A stretch of DNA of 48,789 nucleotides from Wenzhouxiangella sp. (GCA_007694885.1 REEW01000029.1:1-48789), one strand, 5' to 3'; counted from the stretch's first letter, positions 9,682 to 20,736 are shown. Numbers and translations are program-made. Notes: generated by a model not told the origin, from the sequence alone.

Positions 9682-11064
9682 TTAGCGGCCCCGCATCTGC
9701 TCCATGGCTTCCTGACCCACCACCATGATTTCGGTCGCGTCAACGTCGGTCTTGAGCAGGCTGACCTGGGGCAGTGATTCCTCTCGAGCCTGGCCGCGCC
9801 CGTCGACATGGCGCCAGTGACTGCCGGAGAACAGGTATAACTCGCTGCCGTCCATCACGCCGAACGTCGGGGTATCGAACTGTTCGAGCCCGGCCAGCAC
9901 CGGCGCGACGGCCGTCACACCCAGACCATCCTCGCCGAGCTGCAGCCGGAGCACGCGCTGCGGGCTGATCCCGTTCTGGATTGCGACCAGGTGCTGCTCC
10001 CACCAGTACAAGCCGTCGATACCACCTTCGTTCAGGGTTTCGGGGACCGCCAGCTTCCAGGCCTGATTCGACCCGTCGGTGGCGAGGACGAAAATCCCCT
10101 GTTCGTAATCAGCCAGGTAAAGCAGGCGCTCGTCCGCCGACAGCGCCAGGCCCCGCAGGCTGGAGAAATTGGCATTGGAGAAAAACGGCTGGAGTTGCTG
10201 CGAGCCGGCCTCCAATCGAAAAACAACCGGATTGAGCGTATCGGCGGCAAAGACCGTACCGTCATCGGCCAGTGCAAGCGAACCGAGAAGGTGGCGGGCA
10301 TCGCCGGCCGGCACGGGATAACTGGCCTCAAGCTCACCTGAACCCAGGTCCAGACGCAGCAGCGCAGACTGGACCGTCGCCTCCTCGTCGAAGCCGGCGA
10401 ACTGGCTGGTCATGCCGGTCGCGACCCACAGATGGTCGCGATCGGCGTCAACGGCCAGGTCGAACACGGCCATCAGTCCCTCGACGTCGTCCGGCTGGGC
10501 AAAGTCTTCCCAATCGTCGTCGCCGGAGCGAACGAGAATGCGCCCATCGCGAACATTGCCGGCGAAAACGCGCCCGGTAGCGCTGTCCAGCGCCAAGGCC
10601 TCGGGCATCGCGAAATCTTCAGGCAGGGCGGTCACTTCGGAATATCGGCCGAATGGCTGTCGCGCCTCGGACATCAGATTGGCCAGGTGCTCGTAGAGTC
10701 GATGCTGGCGCATCGGTTCGAGCTCGTCGAAGCGGCTCCAGTCTTCGGCCAGGCCCTGTTGCTGCATCATCAACATCGTGTTGAAGGCCTTGCTCAGCTG
10801 GTTCTGGCGGGCGTAGCCGAGGACCAGATGGGTCATGAAATCCTGGTTGTAGGGGCGCAGATCATGGAGACGTTCGGTGGCCGTCACCCAGTCATCCAGG
10901 CGGTCTTCGTTGAACGCGCGGGCAGCCTGGTCGAACCAGTAGGCCAGGCGCGCTCCCGGCGGCGCATCATCCGGGACCGGCTGGGCGGTCAGCGCGGCCG
11001 GCAACAGCAAGGCAGCGCCCAGACACAACAGCAGCGAGATCTTTGTCAGTTGACTTTTTTGCAT
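9682..11064 (-). CDS. Secreted beta-propeller (SMP-30/NHL-like) protein with TPR-like N-terminus
   Basis: An N-terminal signal peptide (hydrophobic core LLLCLGAALLLPAALTA, cleavage after about residue 28) precedes a short helical stretch resembling one or two TPR units (about 40-130). Residues about 140-440 hold repeated blade-like segments such as MPEALALDSATGRVFAG and LRGLALSADERLLYLAD, typical of NHL/SMP-30 propellers. It should be periplasmic. No catalytic residues could be assigned and no substrate is suggested by the neighbours. The ATG at 11064 is chosen over the TTG one codon upstream. I do not recognise a named family. Confidence 0.8.
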   Translation of the reverse strand: MQKSQLTKISLLLCLGAALLLPAALTAQPVPDDAPPGARLAYWFDQAARAFNEDRLDDWVTATERLHDLRPYNQDFMTHLVLGYARQNQLSKAFNTMLMMQQQGLAEDWSRFDELEPMRQHRLYEHLANLMSEARQPFGRYSEVTALPEDFAMPEALALDSATGRVFAGNVRDGRILVRSGDDDWEDFAQPDDVEGLMAVFDLAVDADRDHLWVATGMTSQFAGFDEEATVQSALLRLDLGSGELEASYPVPAGDARHLLGSLALADDGTVFAADTLNPVVFRLEAGSQQLQPFFSNANFSSLRGLALSADERLLYLADYEQGIFVLATDGSNQAWKLAVPETLNEGGIDGLYWWEQHLVAIQNGISPQRVLRLQLGEDGLGVTAVAPVLAGLEQFDTPTFGVMDGSELYLFSGSHWRHVDGRGQAREESLPQVSLLKTDVDATEIMVVGQEAMEQMRGR

Positions 11065-11163
11065 CAAACGAGGGTCCTATACTATTGACAGTTGTTCTCC
11101 AGACCCTGCTGGGACTGGCTTGCCCATGAATCGTTCCATGCCACGAAGCAGCCCGGACAGCCC

Positions 11164-11727
11164 ATGACCCGAAAGACCGATCAGACCTTGTACCAGGGCC
11201 GCTACCTGACGCTGCTGGAACGCGACGGTTGGGAGTTCATCGAGCGCCGTCACGGCGTTGCCGTACTGATCGCCTGGACGCCGGATCGGGAGCTTTTGCT
11301 GGTCGAGCAGTATCGCATACCCATTGGTCGGCGAACCATTGAACTGCCCGCCGGGCTGGTCGGAGACGAGCCGGGGCGCGGCACCGAAGACCTGCTCGAG
11401 GCTGCCGGGCGCGAATTGACCGAGGAAACCGGCTGGCGCGCCGGCCAGCTGACCGAGCTGATGAATTGTCCGACCTCGGCCGGCCTGAGCAGCGAGACGG
11501 TGACCTTCGTGCTGGCCCGGGATCTCGAGCAAGTGGCGGCCGGCGGCGGCGACGACAGCGAAGACATCGTTGTTCACCGCATCCCGGGCGTAGCGGTCAA
11601 GGCGTGGCTGAACGACCGCTACCGGGCCGGGATGGCCATCGATCCGAAGATTTACGCGGCCTTGTTCTGGTCAGACAGCACCGAGGCGCCCGACCATCGA
11701 GCCGACGGCAAGACCCACGGCGAGTAG
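11164..11727 (+). CDS. Nudix hydrolase (ADP-ribose pyrophosphatase-like)
   Basis: The 187-residue protein carries a Nudix signature whose catalytic helix is intact (GRELTEETGW, preceded by E and seven residues). The glycine at the front of the motif is displaced by a short insert (DEPGRGTED). An upstream hydrophobic strand and the segment LLVEQYRIPIGRRTIELPAGL fit the ADP-ribose/GDP-mannose pyrophosphatase subgroup (NudF/NudK-like), which hydrolyses nucleoside diphosphate sugars. The start at 11164 is preferred over an upstream in-frame codon at 11092 because it begins at the conserved N-terminus. The last 57 bases overlap the 3' end of the convergent MAPEG gene. Confidence 0.88.
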   Translation: MTRKTDQTLYQGRYLTLLERDGWEFIERRHGVAVLIAWTPDRELLLVEQYRIPIGRRTIELPAGLVGDEPGRGTEDLLEAAGRELTEETGWRAGQLTELMNCPTSAGLSSETVTFVLARDLEQVAAGGGDDSEDIVVHRIPGVAVKAWLNDRYRAGMAIDPKIYAALFWSDSTEAPDHRADGKTHGE

Positions 11728-12090
11728 GGCGGAAACCAGGATCATCAGCCAGGTCAGCAAGGTGCCGACAAAGCGCCCTTTCGAAGTCCCCGCCGAGCGA
11801 CTCAGTCCTGCTGCATGCAGGATGCGACCAACGACGAGCATTGCCCCCAGACCGTGCACGACGAGCGCGGGAAGCAGGCCGGAGATCTCGAGCACCAGCA
11901 ACAACAGCAGGCCAAGCGGGGCGTATTCGCAGAAATTGGCGTGCGCCCGAACGACCCGCTCCAGGGCCGGATGGCCACCGGTTCCCAGCCCGATCTGATG
12001 ACGGCGGCGCAGGGCCACGACCTGAAACGAAAGGTAAAGCAGCAGCAGGCCGGACAGGCCGGCATACAACAGCGTGATCGAATAGGTCAT
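11671..12090 (-). CDS. MAPEG-family membrane protein
   Basis: The 139-residue protein has four predicted membrane helices. It includes the family's core region around ERVVRAHANFCEYAPL, where the RAHAN-like stretch contributes to glutathione or lipid binding in eicosanoid/glutathione-metabolism (MAPEG) proteins. Bacterial members are mostly uncharacterised; glutathione S-transferase activity is reported for some. The ATG at 12090 is chosen because GGAGG lies six bases upstream; ATG 12096 and TTG 12111 are in frame but poorly placed. The gene converges on the Nudix gene and the two coding sequences overlap by 57 bases. Confidence 0.87.
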   Translation of the reverse strand: MTYSITLLYAGLSGLLLLYLSFQVVALRRRHQIGLGTGGHPALERVVRAHANFCEYAPLGLLLLLVLEISGLLPALVVHGLGAMLVVGRILHAAGLSRSAGTSKGRFVGTLLTWLMILVSALLAVGLAVGSMVGRLGAV

Positions 12091-12180
12091 GACCATCCTC
12101 CGCGGGCGCAATGCTCAGCAATCGAACGGAGTATACGGGCAGTGATAGACTGCCGACGAGTTTTCAACCCAAGTCAGCAC

Positions 12181-13164
12181 ATGACCAGACTGCTTGCCCT
12201 ACTCATCCTGACCACCATGACCCTGCCAGCCCTGTCCGAAAACCCGGTCGCCATCGCCATCCACGGCGGCGCCGGAACCATAGAGCGTGGCAACCTGAGC
12301 GAGGCGCAGGAGACTGCCATCCGCAGCGCCCTGACCGAGGCTGCCCAGGCCGGCCACCGCATTCTCAGCGAAGGCGGAACCAGTCTCGATGCCGTGGTCG
12401 CCGCGATCGTCATCCTGGAAGATGCCCCGGAGTTCAATGCCGGGCGCGGGGCCGTGCTGACCCACGAAGGCACCGTCGAGCTGGACGCCTCGATCATGGA
12501 CGGCGCCAGCCTGGCTGCCGGCGCGGTCGCCGGTGTCAGCGGCATACGCCACCCCATCGAGGCCGCGCGCCGGGTCATGACCGACTCGCCGCACGTCCTG
12601 CTGGCCGGTCCCGGGGCCAATCAATTCGCCAGGAGTCAGGGTCTGGAGTTCATGGACGAGGACTGGTTCATCACGGAATTTCGGGCCGAGCAATTGCGCG
12701 CGGTGCAGGCCCGGCAGGACGCCTCCATGCAGTTGTCCGAGGACTGGTTTTCCACTGTCGGGGCTGTCGCGGTGGACCGCCACGGCAACCTGGCAGCGGC
12801 CACGTCGACCGGCGGCATGACCAACAAGCGCTGGGGGCGGGTCGGTGATTCCCCGATCATCGGCGCCGGCACGTATGCCGACAACCGGGCCTGCGCGGTC
12901 AGCGCAACCGGCCACGGCGAGTTCTTCATCCGGCATGCGGTTGCCTACGACATCTGTGCGCGCGTGCGCTATACCGAAGCCAGCCTGGCCGATGCGGCCC
13001 ATACCGTGGTCAACCAGGTGCTCACCGAGGCCGGCGGCGACGGCGGGGTCATCGCCGTCGATCCGTCCGGCCACATCAGCATGCCGTTCAACACCCAGGG
13101 CATGTACCGGGCCTCCATTGACGCCCAGGGTCAGCTTGATGTTGCCATCTACGCCGACGACTGA
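12181..13164 (+). CDS. iaaA: Isoaspartyl peptidase / plant-type L-asparaginase
   Basis: The 327-residue protein is an Ntn-hydrolase. It begins with a signal-peptide-like stretch (about residues 1-19), so it may be exported. HGGAGT near the N-terminus and STVGAVAVD followed by AAATSTGGMTNK mark the family. The nucleophile should be T192, exposed by self-cleavage that yields two subunits. The residue before it is Ser191, whereas the family usually has Gly at this point. GRVGDSPIIGAGTYAD is the conserved substrate pocket. The ATG at 12181 is chosen over a much longer upstream extension because it gives the signal peptide and the usual length. It is followed 8 bases later by a small cysteine-rich gene. 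Confidence 0.9.
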   Translation: MTRLLALLILTTMTLPALSENPVAIAIHGGAGTIERGNLSEAQETAIRSALTEAAQAGHRILSEGGTSLDAVVAAIVILEDAPEFNAGRGAVLTHEGTVELDASIMDGASLAAGAVAGVSGIRHPIEAARRVMTDSPHVLLAGPGANQFARSQGLEFMDEDWFITEFRAEQLRAVQARQDASMQLSEDWFSTVGAVAVDRHGNLAAATSTGGMTNKRWGRVGDSPIIGAGTYADNRACAVSATGHGEFFIRHAVAYDICARVRYTEASLADAAHTVVNQVLTEAGGDGGVIAVDPSGHISMPFNTQGMYRASIDAQGQLDVAIYADD

Positions 13165-13172
13165 GGGTACCG

Positions 13173-13355
13173 ATGCTGACCGACTCGCAGCGCTTTTCCT
13201 GCCCCTGGTGCGGTGAGCCGAACTGGGTCGAGCTGGAACCCGGCGACCTGGGCCAGACCGTCATCCAGGACTGTGCCGTGTGTTGTCGAGCCATCGAGAT
13301 CGTTTTGCCCGACGACCCCGACCAGCCGGCCCGGATTCTGGCCGATCAGGACTGA
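13173..13355 (+). CDS. Small CPxCG-motif cysteine-rich protein
   Basis: This 60-residue acidic protein has the pairs CPWCG (residues 10-14) and CAVCC (34-38), spaced as in a zinc ribbon. The family is widespread in gammaproteobacteria as a short conserved protein of unknown function. The gene starts 8 bases after the peptidase gene and is probably co-transcribed with it. Metal binding is inferred from the cysteine pairs only. Confidence 0.82.
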   Translation: MLTDSQRFSCPWCGEPNWVELEPGDLGQTVIQDCAVCCRAIEIVLPDDPDQPARILADQD

Positions 13356-13417
13356 TCGCGCGAGGCCTCACGAGCGGATCGGCAAAGAGCTGTTTTGACG
13401 TTTGGCGAAGGGGCTGC

Positions 13418-14254
13418 TCAAGGCCGGGTCAGGCCCAGATTTCGGCACAGGGCCAGCGCGGGGGCGGCCCGGTTGAGGGTGTAAATGTGCAGCCCGGGCG
13501 CCCCGCGTTCGAGCAGACGGGCGCACAGGGCGGTCACGACTTCTTCGCCGAAGGCGCGCAGCGAGGCGCTGTCGCCGGCACGATCCCAGGCGGCCAGGCG
13601 CTTGTCGATCCAGGCCGGGATCTCGGCGCCGCACATGTCAGAAAAACGCTTGAGCCCGCGATAATTGGTGATCGGCATGATCCCCGGCACGATGGGCACC
13701 TCCACCCCCATGGCCCGTGCTTCGTCGACGAACCGGAGATAGCACTCGGCGTTGAAGAAATACTGGGTCACGGCGCCGTCGGCGCCGGCGGCGACCTTGG
13801 CCCCGAAGTGGCGCAGATCCGATTGCGGAGACTCGGACTCCGGATGGTGCTCGGGATAACAGGCCACTTCGATATGGAAGCGTTGACCCCAGTGGCGGCG
13901 GATGTGGCCGACCAGATCGGAGGCATGGTCAAACACCCCGCCCCGGCTTCCCGAGGGCCGATCACCGCGCAGGACCACGAGCCTGGAAATGGAGGCCTTT
14001 GCGTACGTGGCGAGCAGCGAATCGATGCTTTCAAGATCTTCCGACATGCACGAAATGTGAGGGGCGACGGGAACCTCACCCTGGTCGGCGATCTCGAGCA
14101 CGGTCGCCACGGTTCGCGAACGGGTCGAACCGCCGGCGCCAAACGTGACCGATACGTACTCCGGCCGCAAAGGCAGCAGGCGCGCCTGCGTCTTGTGCAG
14201 AATGTCGGCCTGGGCCTGGTCCTTGGGAGGAAAAAACTCGAAGCTCAGCTGCAT
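13418..14254 (-). CDS. metF: Methylenetetrahydrofolate reductase
   Basis: The 278-residue flavoprotein reduces 5,10-methylenetetrahydrofolate to 5-methyltetrahydrofolate, the methyl donor for methionine synthesis. The N-terminus SFEFFPPKD, the following SVTFGAGGSTR, and LRGDRP carry the conserved FAD- and folate-binding residues. Length matches bacterial MetF. It is the last gene of the minus-strand run metK-ahcY-metF, 76 bases after ahcY. That gap is largely filled by a strong hairpin, so its level may be tuned separately. The gene ends 62 bases from the convergent cysteine-rich gene; no clear U-tract terminator is seen between them. Confidence 0.95.
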   Translation of the reverse strand: MQLSFEFFPPKDQAQADILHKTQARLLPLRPEYVSVTFGAGGSTRSRTVATVLEIADQGEVPVAPHISCMSEDLESIDSLLATYAKASISRLVVLRGDRPSGSRGGVFDHASDLVGHIRRHWGQRFHIEVACYPEHHPESESPQSDLRHFGAKVAAGADGAVTQYFFNAECYLRFVDEARAMGVEVPIVPGIMPITNYRGLKRFSDMCGAEIPAWIDKRLAAWDRAGDSASLRAFGEEVVTALCARLLERGAPGLHIYTLNRAAPALALCRNLGLTRP

Positions 14255-14273
14255 TGTTCGCTCTCGACAATCC

Positions 14274-14310
14274 GCCCTCCCCGCCCGACAGAAGGTCGGA
14301 CGGGGAGGGC
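14274..14310. terminator. 16-bp hairpin between ahcY and metF (no U-tract)
   Basis: Arms at 14274-14289 and 14295-14310 (core CCCTCCCCGCCCGAC against GTCGGACGGGGAGGG) pair with one G-T wobble around a 5-base loop. Read on the minus strand it begins 21 bases after the ahcY stop and ends 20 bases before the metF start. No run of T follows, so a classical rho-independent terminator is unlikely. A transcript-stabilising or partial-attenuation element is the better guess. Confidence 0.6.
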
Positions 14311-14330
14311 CTCAAAGCCCGAATCGGCAA

Positions 14331-15791
<1,461 letters not shown>

Positions 15792-15867
15792 GCTTGTAGT
15801 CCTTGAAGATTGGGTTTGCTGGTCGCGGCGATCGGCCGTCGACCAGAGGAAGTCGGCGGGGAAATGC

Positions 15868-17088
<1,221 letters not shown>

Positions 17089-17095
17089 GATGAAT

Positions 17096-17123
17096 ATATC
17101 TCTTGATCAGGATAGAAAGATAT
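17096..17123. promoter_or_regulatory. Inverted repeat before metK, candidate operator
   Basis: ATATCT at 17096-17101 and AGATAT at 17118-17123 are exact inverted copies. With the bases further inward, 10 of 13 arm positions match. The site lies just upstream of the metK start codon (17088) in an AT-rich patch that stands out from the surrounding DNA. SahR, an ArsR-family repressor of SAM-cycle genes in proteobacteria, is a plausible binder, but I cannot confirm its motif from memory. No regulator gene is visible nearby. Confidence 0.4.
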
Positions 17124-17260
17124 GGATTGTAGCGCAGGCGTTGGAAAGATGCATGCCGAACCTTCACCTGGGCGGCGGCGGCGGGAGCCGCTCCGACCGC
17201 GCCCGGACGGGGCGCTATGATGGGCCAGTTCGGCAGGGTTGCCGGAATTTGCGAGCACGG

Positions 17261-18694
17261 ATGTCCGACTACGCCTTCGAAACCTTCATCGCACTGCTGT
17301 TTCATGCCGTTCTCGCCCCGGCCACGGCCGTGCATGCCCTGCTCTACAAGCGCGACCCGCGGGCAGCGTTCGGCTGGATTGCCGTGTGCATTCTGTTTCC
17401 GCTGGCCGGGCCGCTGATCTACCTGTTCTTCGGGCTCAACCGGGCGCGCGGCCGTGCCCAGCGCCTGGGCCTGGCCGACTTTCGCATCGGCTACGAGCGC
17501 GGTTCGACCATCGAACAAAGCGCTCCGCTGCCCGACACCATCCGCAACCCGTACCGCGAACTGGCCCGGATCGGCCAGGCCCTGAGCCGCCACCCCCTGG
17601 TGTACGGCAACCGGGTCGACACCCTGATCAACGGCGAGCGGGCTTACCCGGCCATGCTCGAAGCCATTGCCTCGGCCCGGCACCATATCTGCCTGACCAC
17701 TTATATCCTCGACAACGACGAGACCGGGAGCGCCTTTCGCGAGGAGCTCGGCCGGGCAGCCCGGCGCGGCGTCGATGTCCGGGTGCTGATCGATGGCATC
17801 GGCGACTTTTATTCCTGGCCGCGCAGTTCCGCGATGCTGCGACGGGTCGGCATCCGTGTCGCCCGTTTCCTGCCGCCGCGCCTGTTCCCGCCGACCCTGG
17901 CGATCAACATGCGCAACCACCACAAGATCCTGGTGGTCGATGACCGCGTCGGCTTTACCGGCGGCATGAATCTCGGCGATCGCCACCTGGTCGGCAAGGC
18001 CGGCAATCGCCGGCCCACGGCCGATCTCCACTTTGTCCTGCAAGGCCCGGTCGTGGCCCAGCTGCGCTCGGAGTTCGAGCGCACCTGGCGCTTCACGACC
18101 GGCCATGAAGACCAGCCGCCATTCCAGGACCACGCCGAACCGGGGGAGCTGACCTGCCGGACGATCACCGACGGACCCGACGAGGATCTCGACCGACTGA
18201 CCATGCTGTTGACCGCCGCGCTGGCCGAGGCCCGACAGTCGGTCCGAATCATGACCCCGTACTTTCTTCCCCCGCGTGAGCTGATCGGGGCCATCCAGGC
18301 GGCCGCCGTGCGCGGCGTCGAGGTCCTTCTGGTGTTGCCGGAAAAAAACAACCTGCCCTACATTCACTGGGCAACCCGCAACATGCTCTGGGAAATCCTT
18401 CATCGGGGCGTGCGCGTGTGCTACCAGCCCCCGCCATTCAACCATGCCAAGCTGTTCATCATCGACGGCTATTACACGCTGATCGGCAGCACCAACTGGG
18501 ATCCCCGCAGCCTGCGCCTGAATTTCGAGCTCCAGGTCGAGGTCTACGGAGCCGATTTCGCCGAACCACTGATTCGCTACATCGACGAGGCCGCCGGGCG
18601 CGGCCGCAGGGTGACCCTTGAAGAGGTGGATGGAAGACCCTTGCCCGAACGCCTGCGCGACTCGCTGTGCTGGCTGTTCTCACCCTACCTCTAG
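17261..18694 (+). CDS. cls: Cardiolipin synthase (phospholipase D family)
   Basis: The 477-residue inner-membrane enzyme joins phospholipids to form cardiolipin. Two N-terminal membrane helices (about residues 8-28 and 37-57) are followed by two HxKxxxxD catalytic motifs. One is at H220-K222-D227 (NHHKILVVDD, then GGMN), the other near residue 400 (NHAKLFIID, then GSTNWDPRS). Layout and length match ClsA-type enzymes. The ATG at 17261 is preferred over upstream in-frame codons because it gives the usual short N-terminus before the first helix. The NERD gene follows after 32 bases. Confidence 0.93.
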   Translation: MSDYAFETFIALLFHAVLAPATAVHALLYKRDPRAAFGWIAVCILFPLAGPLIYLFFGLNRARGRAQRLGLADFRIGYERGSTIEQSAPLPDTIRNPYRELARIGQALSRHPLVYGNRVDTLINGERAYPAMLEAIASARHHICLTTYILDNDETGSAFREELGRAARRGVDVRVLIDGIGDFYSWPRSSAMLRRVGIRVARFLPPRLFPPTLAINMRNHHKILVVDDRVGFTGGMNLGDRHLVGKAGNRRPTADLHFVLQGPVVAQLRSEFERTWRFTTGHEDQPPFQDHAEPGELTCRTITDGPDEDLDRLTMLLTAALAEARQSVRIMTPYFLPPRELIGAIQAAAVRGVEVLLVLPEKNNLPYIHWATRNMLWEILHRGVRVCYQPPPFNHAKLFIIDGYYTLIGSTNWDPRSLRLNFELQVEVYGADFAEPLIRYIDEAAGRGRRVTLEEVDGRPLPERLRDSLCWLFSPYL

Positions 18695-18726
18695 CGCTAC
18701 AAGCCCTCCAGGACGCGTACTCCATC

Positions 18727-19506
18727 ATGGCCGACACCCGCTTCGTTCGCCCTTATGCAGCTCTTCAACGGCATCGTGCAGAAATGCAGGGCGCGCTGCG
18801 CGCGCGGCGCCGGCGAATCCTGCTGGCCGTAGCCGGCGGCGTAAGCGCCAGCCTGCTGGCCTGGTGGGTGATGCCGCCGCTGGCCTTCCCGATCGCCGGG
18901 ATCGCCGCCCTGGTTCTGTTTTTTTCCAGCATCACGGGGGCAAGCTCGGTCCCTGCTGATCAGATGACCGGCGCGGAAGGGGAGTACCGGGTGCTGCAGG
19001 AACTCAGCAAGCTGCCCGACGATCATGTCCTGTTCAACCAGGTCTACGTGCCGGATGCCAGACTGCCCAACGGTCGCCGTGAGCTGGATTTCGTCGTCGT
19101 CGGCCCGTCCGGCGTTCACGTCATCGAAGTCAAGAACGCGCGCGGCCTGATCTACGTCCGTCCGGACCAGCGCCAGTGGCCCCTGGCCCACAAGGCTGGC
19201 TGCGGCGGGCGGCCGGGCTGGAACGCGATCGACAACCCGATCGGCCAGGTCAGGGCCCAGGTCGATGCCCTGGATCGGTGGCTGTTGCAGCATGGCCGGG
19301 TGGCTCCCATCCAGCCGCTGATCTGCTTTGCCCGCCCCGAGGTCGCCCTGCAGGACCGGGACCAGGCCGACGTACCCATCCTGACCACCGGAGAACTGGT
19401 CGATCACATTCGCCAATGCCCGGACCAAGCCCCTGGTGCCGTTGGCCGGGGGGTTGTGGAGTTACTCTCTCGGCACCTGCCCCAGCCCGCGCCGGCCACG
19501 GCATGA
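18727..19506 (+). CDS. NERD-domain (nuclease-related) membrane protein
   Basis: The 259-residue protein has two hydrophobic segments (about residues 31-50 and 54-70). A NERD domain follows, with GAEGEYRVLQEL, the strand RELDFVVVGPSGVHVIEVKNARG and conserved D/ExK-type residues. NERD domains resemble restriction-like nuclease folds. They occur in membrane proteins of unknown role, some linked to DNA processing or stress. The ATG at 18727 is chosen; an in-frame codon at 18667 lies inside the cls gene. No partner genes suggest a specific function. Confidence 0.82.
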   Translation: MADTRFVRPYAALQRHRAEMQGALRARRRRILLAVAGGVSASLLAWWVMPPLAFPIAGIAALVLFFSSITGASSVPADQMTGAEGEYRVLQELSKLPDDHVLFNQVYVPDARLPNGRRELDFVVVGPSGVHVIEVKNARGLIYVRPDQRQWPLAHKAGCGGRPGWNAIDNPIGQVRAQVDALDRWLLQHGRVAPIQPLICFARPEVALQDRDQADVPILTTGELVDHIRQCPDQAPGAVGRGVVELLSRHLPQPAPATA

Positions 19507-19548
19507 CAGCTGATCGGAAGCCGGTTCACACGGCGGCCATGCCGAATC

Positions 19549-19578
19549 TGGAAAACTTTTTCTAGGTCTTGGTACACT
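19549..19578 (+). promoter_or_regulatory. Candidate promoter of the mrp operon
   Basis: TACACT at 19573-19578 is a good -10 hexamer. TGGAAA at 19549-19554 is a weak -35 at 18-base spacing. Transcription would start only a few bases before the mrpE ATG (19589), where no Shine-Dalgarno sequence is visible. The message may therefore be nearly leaderless. Confidence 0.35.
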
Positions 19579-19588
19579 CTCAACCGCC

Positions 19589-20074
19589 ATGCGTGAAGCC
19601 TTTTTCCTGACCTGCTGGCTGGTCCTGTTGTGGCTGGCGATATCCGGCGTCTACAAGCCGGTCATCCTGCTGTTGGGAATCGCCAGCGTGATGCTTGTGC
19701 TCTGGCTGTCGCTGCGCATGAAAGTGGTCGGCGAGGAACACGCCCCGGCGATCTTCGGCTGGCGGTTGCCGGTGTTCTGGGTCTGGACCCTGGTCGAGAT
19801 CGTGCGCTCGAACCTTCATGTCGCCCGACTGACTTTCAGCCCGGAAAAGATCAGCCCACGCATCGTGACCACGGACGTGCCCTTCAGAACATCCGTGGCC
19901 AAGGTGGTGTATGGAAACACCTGCACACTGACACCCGGGACGGTCACCCTGATGCTGACCCGGGACAAACTGGTCGCCCACGCCCTGGATCAAACCTCCA
20001 GCGAAACGCTGACAAGCGGTCGCCTGGCCAGGAAAGTCCTGTGGCTGGAAGGCTCGCCGGAGCCCGAAAAATGA
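19589..20074 (+). CDS. mrpE: Mrp-type Na+(cation)/H+ antiporter subunit E
   Basis: The 161-residue protein has two or three N-terminal membrane helices followed by a cytoplasmic domain. The segments WTLVEIVRSNLHVARL and VYGNTCTLTPGTVTLML are hallmarks of MnhE/MrpE. It is an accessory subunit needed for assembly of the hetero-oligomeric antiporter. It opens the operon and overlaps mrpF by 4 bases (ATGA). Confidence 0.93.
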   Translation: MREAFFLTCWLVLLWLAISGVYKPVILLLGIASVMLVLWLSLRMKVVGEEHAPAIFGWRLPVFWVWTLVEIVRSNLHVARLTFSPEKISPRIVTTDVPFRTSVAKVVYGNTCTLTPGTVTLMLTRDKLVAHALDQTSSETLTSGRLARKVLWLEGSPEPEK

Positions 20075-20364
20075 CCCCGGTACTGGTGTTGACCACCATG
20101 GCCGTGTTCACGACCATGGCGCTGGCGCTGGCCCGGGCGCTCAAGGGGCCCACGATTTATGACCGTATCGTCGCGGTCAACGTGTTCGGCACCAAGACCG
20201 TTCTGGTCGTCGCCCTGATCACCTACCTCACCGGCCACGCCGATCTGATCGATGTGGCCCTGGTCTATGCGCTGATCAATTTCATCGCCATCGTGACCGT
20301 ACTGAAGCTGGTCAAGACGCGCGACCTGGCCAGTTCGGATGCCGGAGAAGGCAGCGATGCTTGA
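20071..20364 (+). CDS. mrpF: Mrp antiporter subunit F
   Basis: The 97-residue protein has three membrane helices and the family segment KGPTIYDRIVAVNVFGTKTV. It matches MnhF/MrpF in size and order. Its ATG overlaps the mrpE stop, and its end overlaps the mrpG start by 8 bases, consistent with coupled translation of complex subunits. Confidence 0.93.
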   Translation: MTPVLVLTTMAVFTTMALALARALKGPTIYDRIVAVNVFGTKTVLVVALITYLTGHADLIDVALVYALINFIAIVTVLKLVKTRDLASSDAGEGSDA

Positions 20365-20713
20365 GTGGGCGATCAACCTGGCCTCCTGGTTTCTCCTTCT
20401 GACCGGGGGCGTGTTCGGCGTGATCGGCGGAATCGGCCTGATCCGCTTCCCCGACTTCTATTCGCGCCTGCACGGCGCCGGCGTGACCGACACCCTGTGC
20501 GCCATCTGCATCGTCTTCGGGCTGGCCCTGCAATCGGGGATCAGCTTGCTGACCCTCAAGCTGATGCTCATCTTGTTGTTCCTGCTGTTCACCGCCCCGA
20601 CCGCCACCCACGCGCTGGCGCGCGCCGCCATGGTCGACGAAGTCGAGCCGCTCCTCGATGAACAGTCCGAGTCGCTGGCCAAACACCGGGGAGAGCGGTC
20701 ATCGAGTATCTGA
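20357..20713 (+). CDS. mrpG: Mrp antiporter subunit G
   Basis: The 118-residue protein has three membrane helices and the conserved GGIGLIRFPDFYSRLHGAG and FTAPTATHALARAA segments of MnhG/MrpG. The ATG at 20357 is preferred to the upstream 20339 codon because homologues begin at this point. The next gene's coding potential begins inside its last codons. Confidence 0.93.
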   Translation: MLEWAINLASWFLLLTGGVFGVIGGIGLIRFPDFYSRLHGAGVTDTLCAICIVFGLALQSGISLLTLKLMLILLFLLFTAPTATHALARAAMVDEVEPLLDEQSESLAKHRGERSSSI

Positions 20714-20736
20714 TCGACATTTCCCTGCTCGTCTTT

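Noticed and set aside
11085-11090. Promoter with consensus -35 TTGACA before the Nudix gene
   Set aside because: No acceptable -10 element lies 16-18 bases downstream.
15792-15867. SAH riboswitch before ahcY
   Set aside because: The gap between metK and ahcY lacks the conserved core I would expect, and the region before metK does not show it either.
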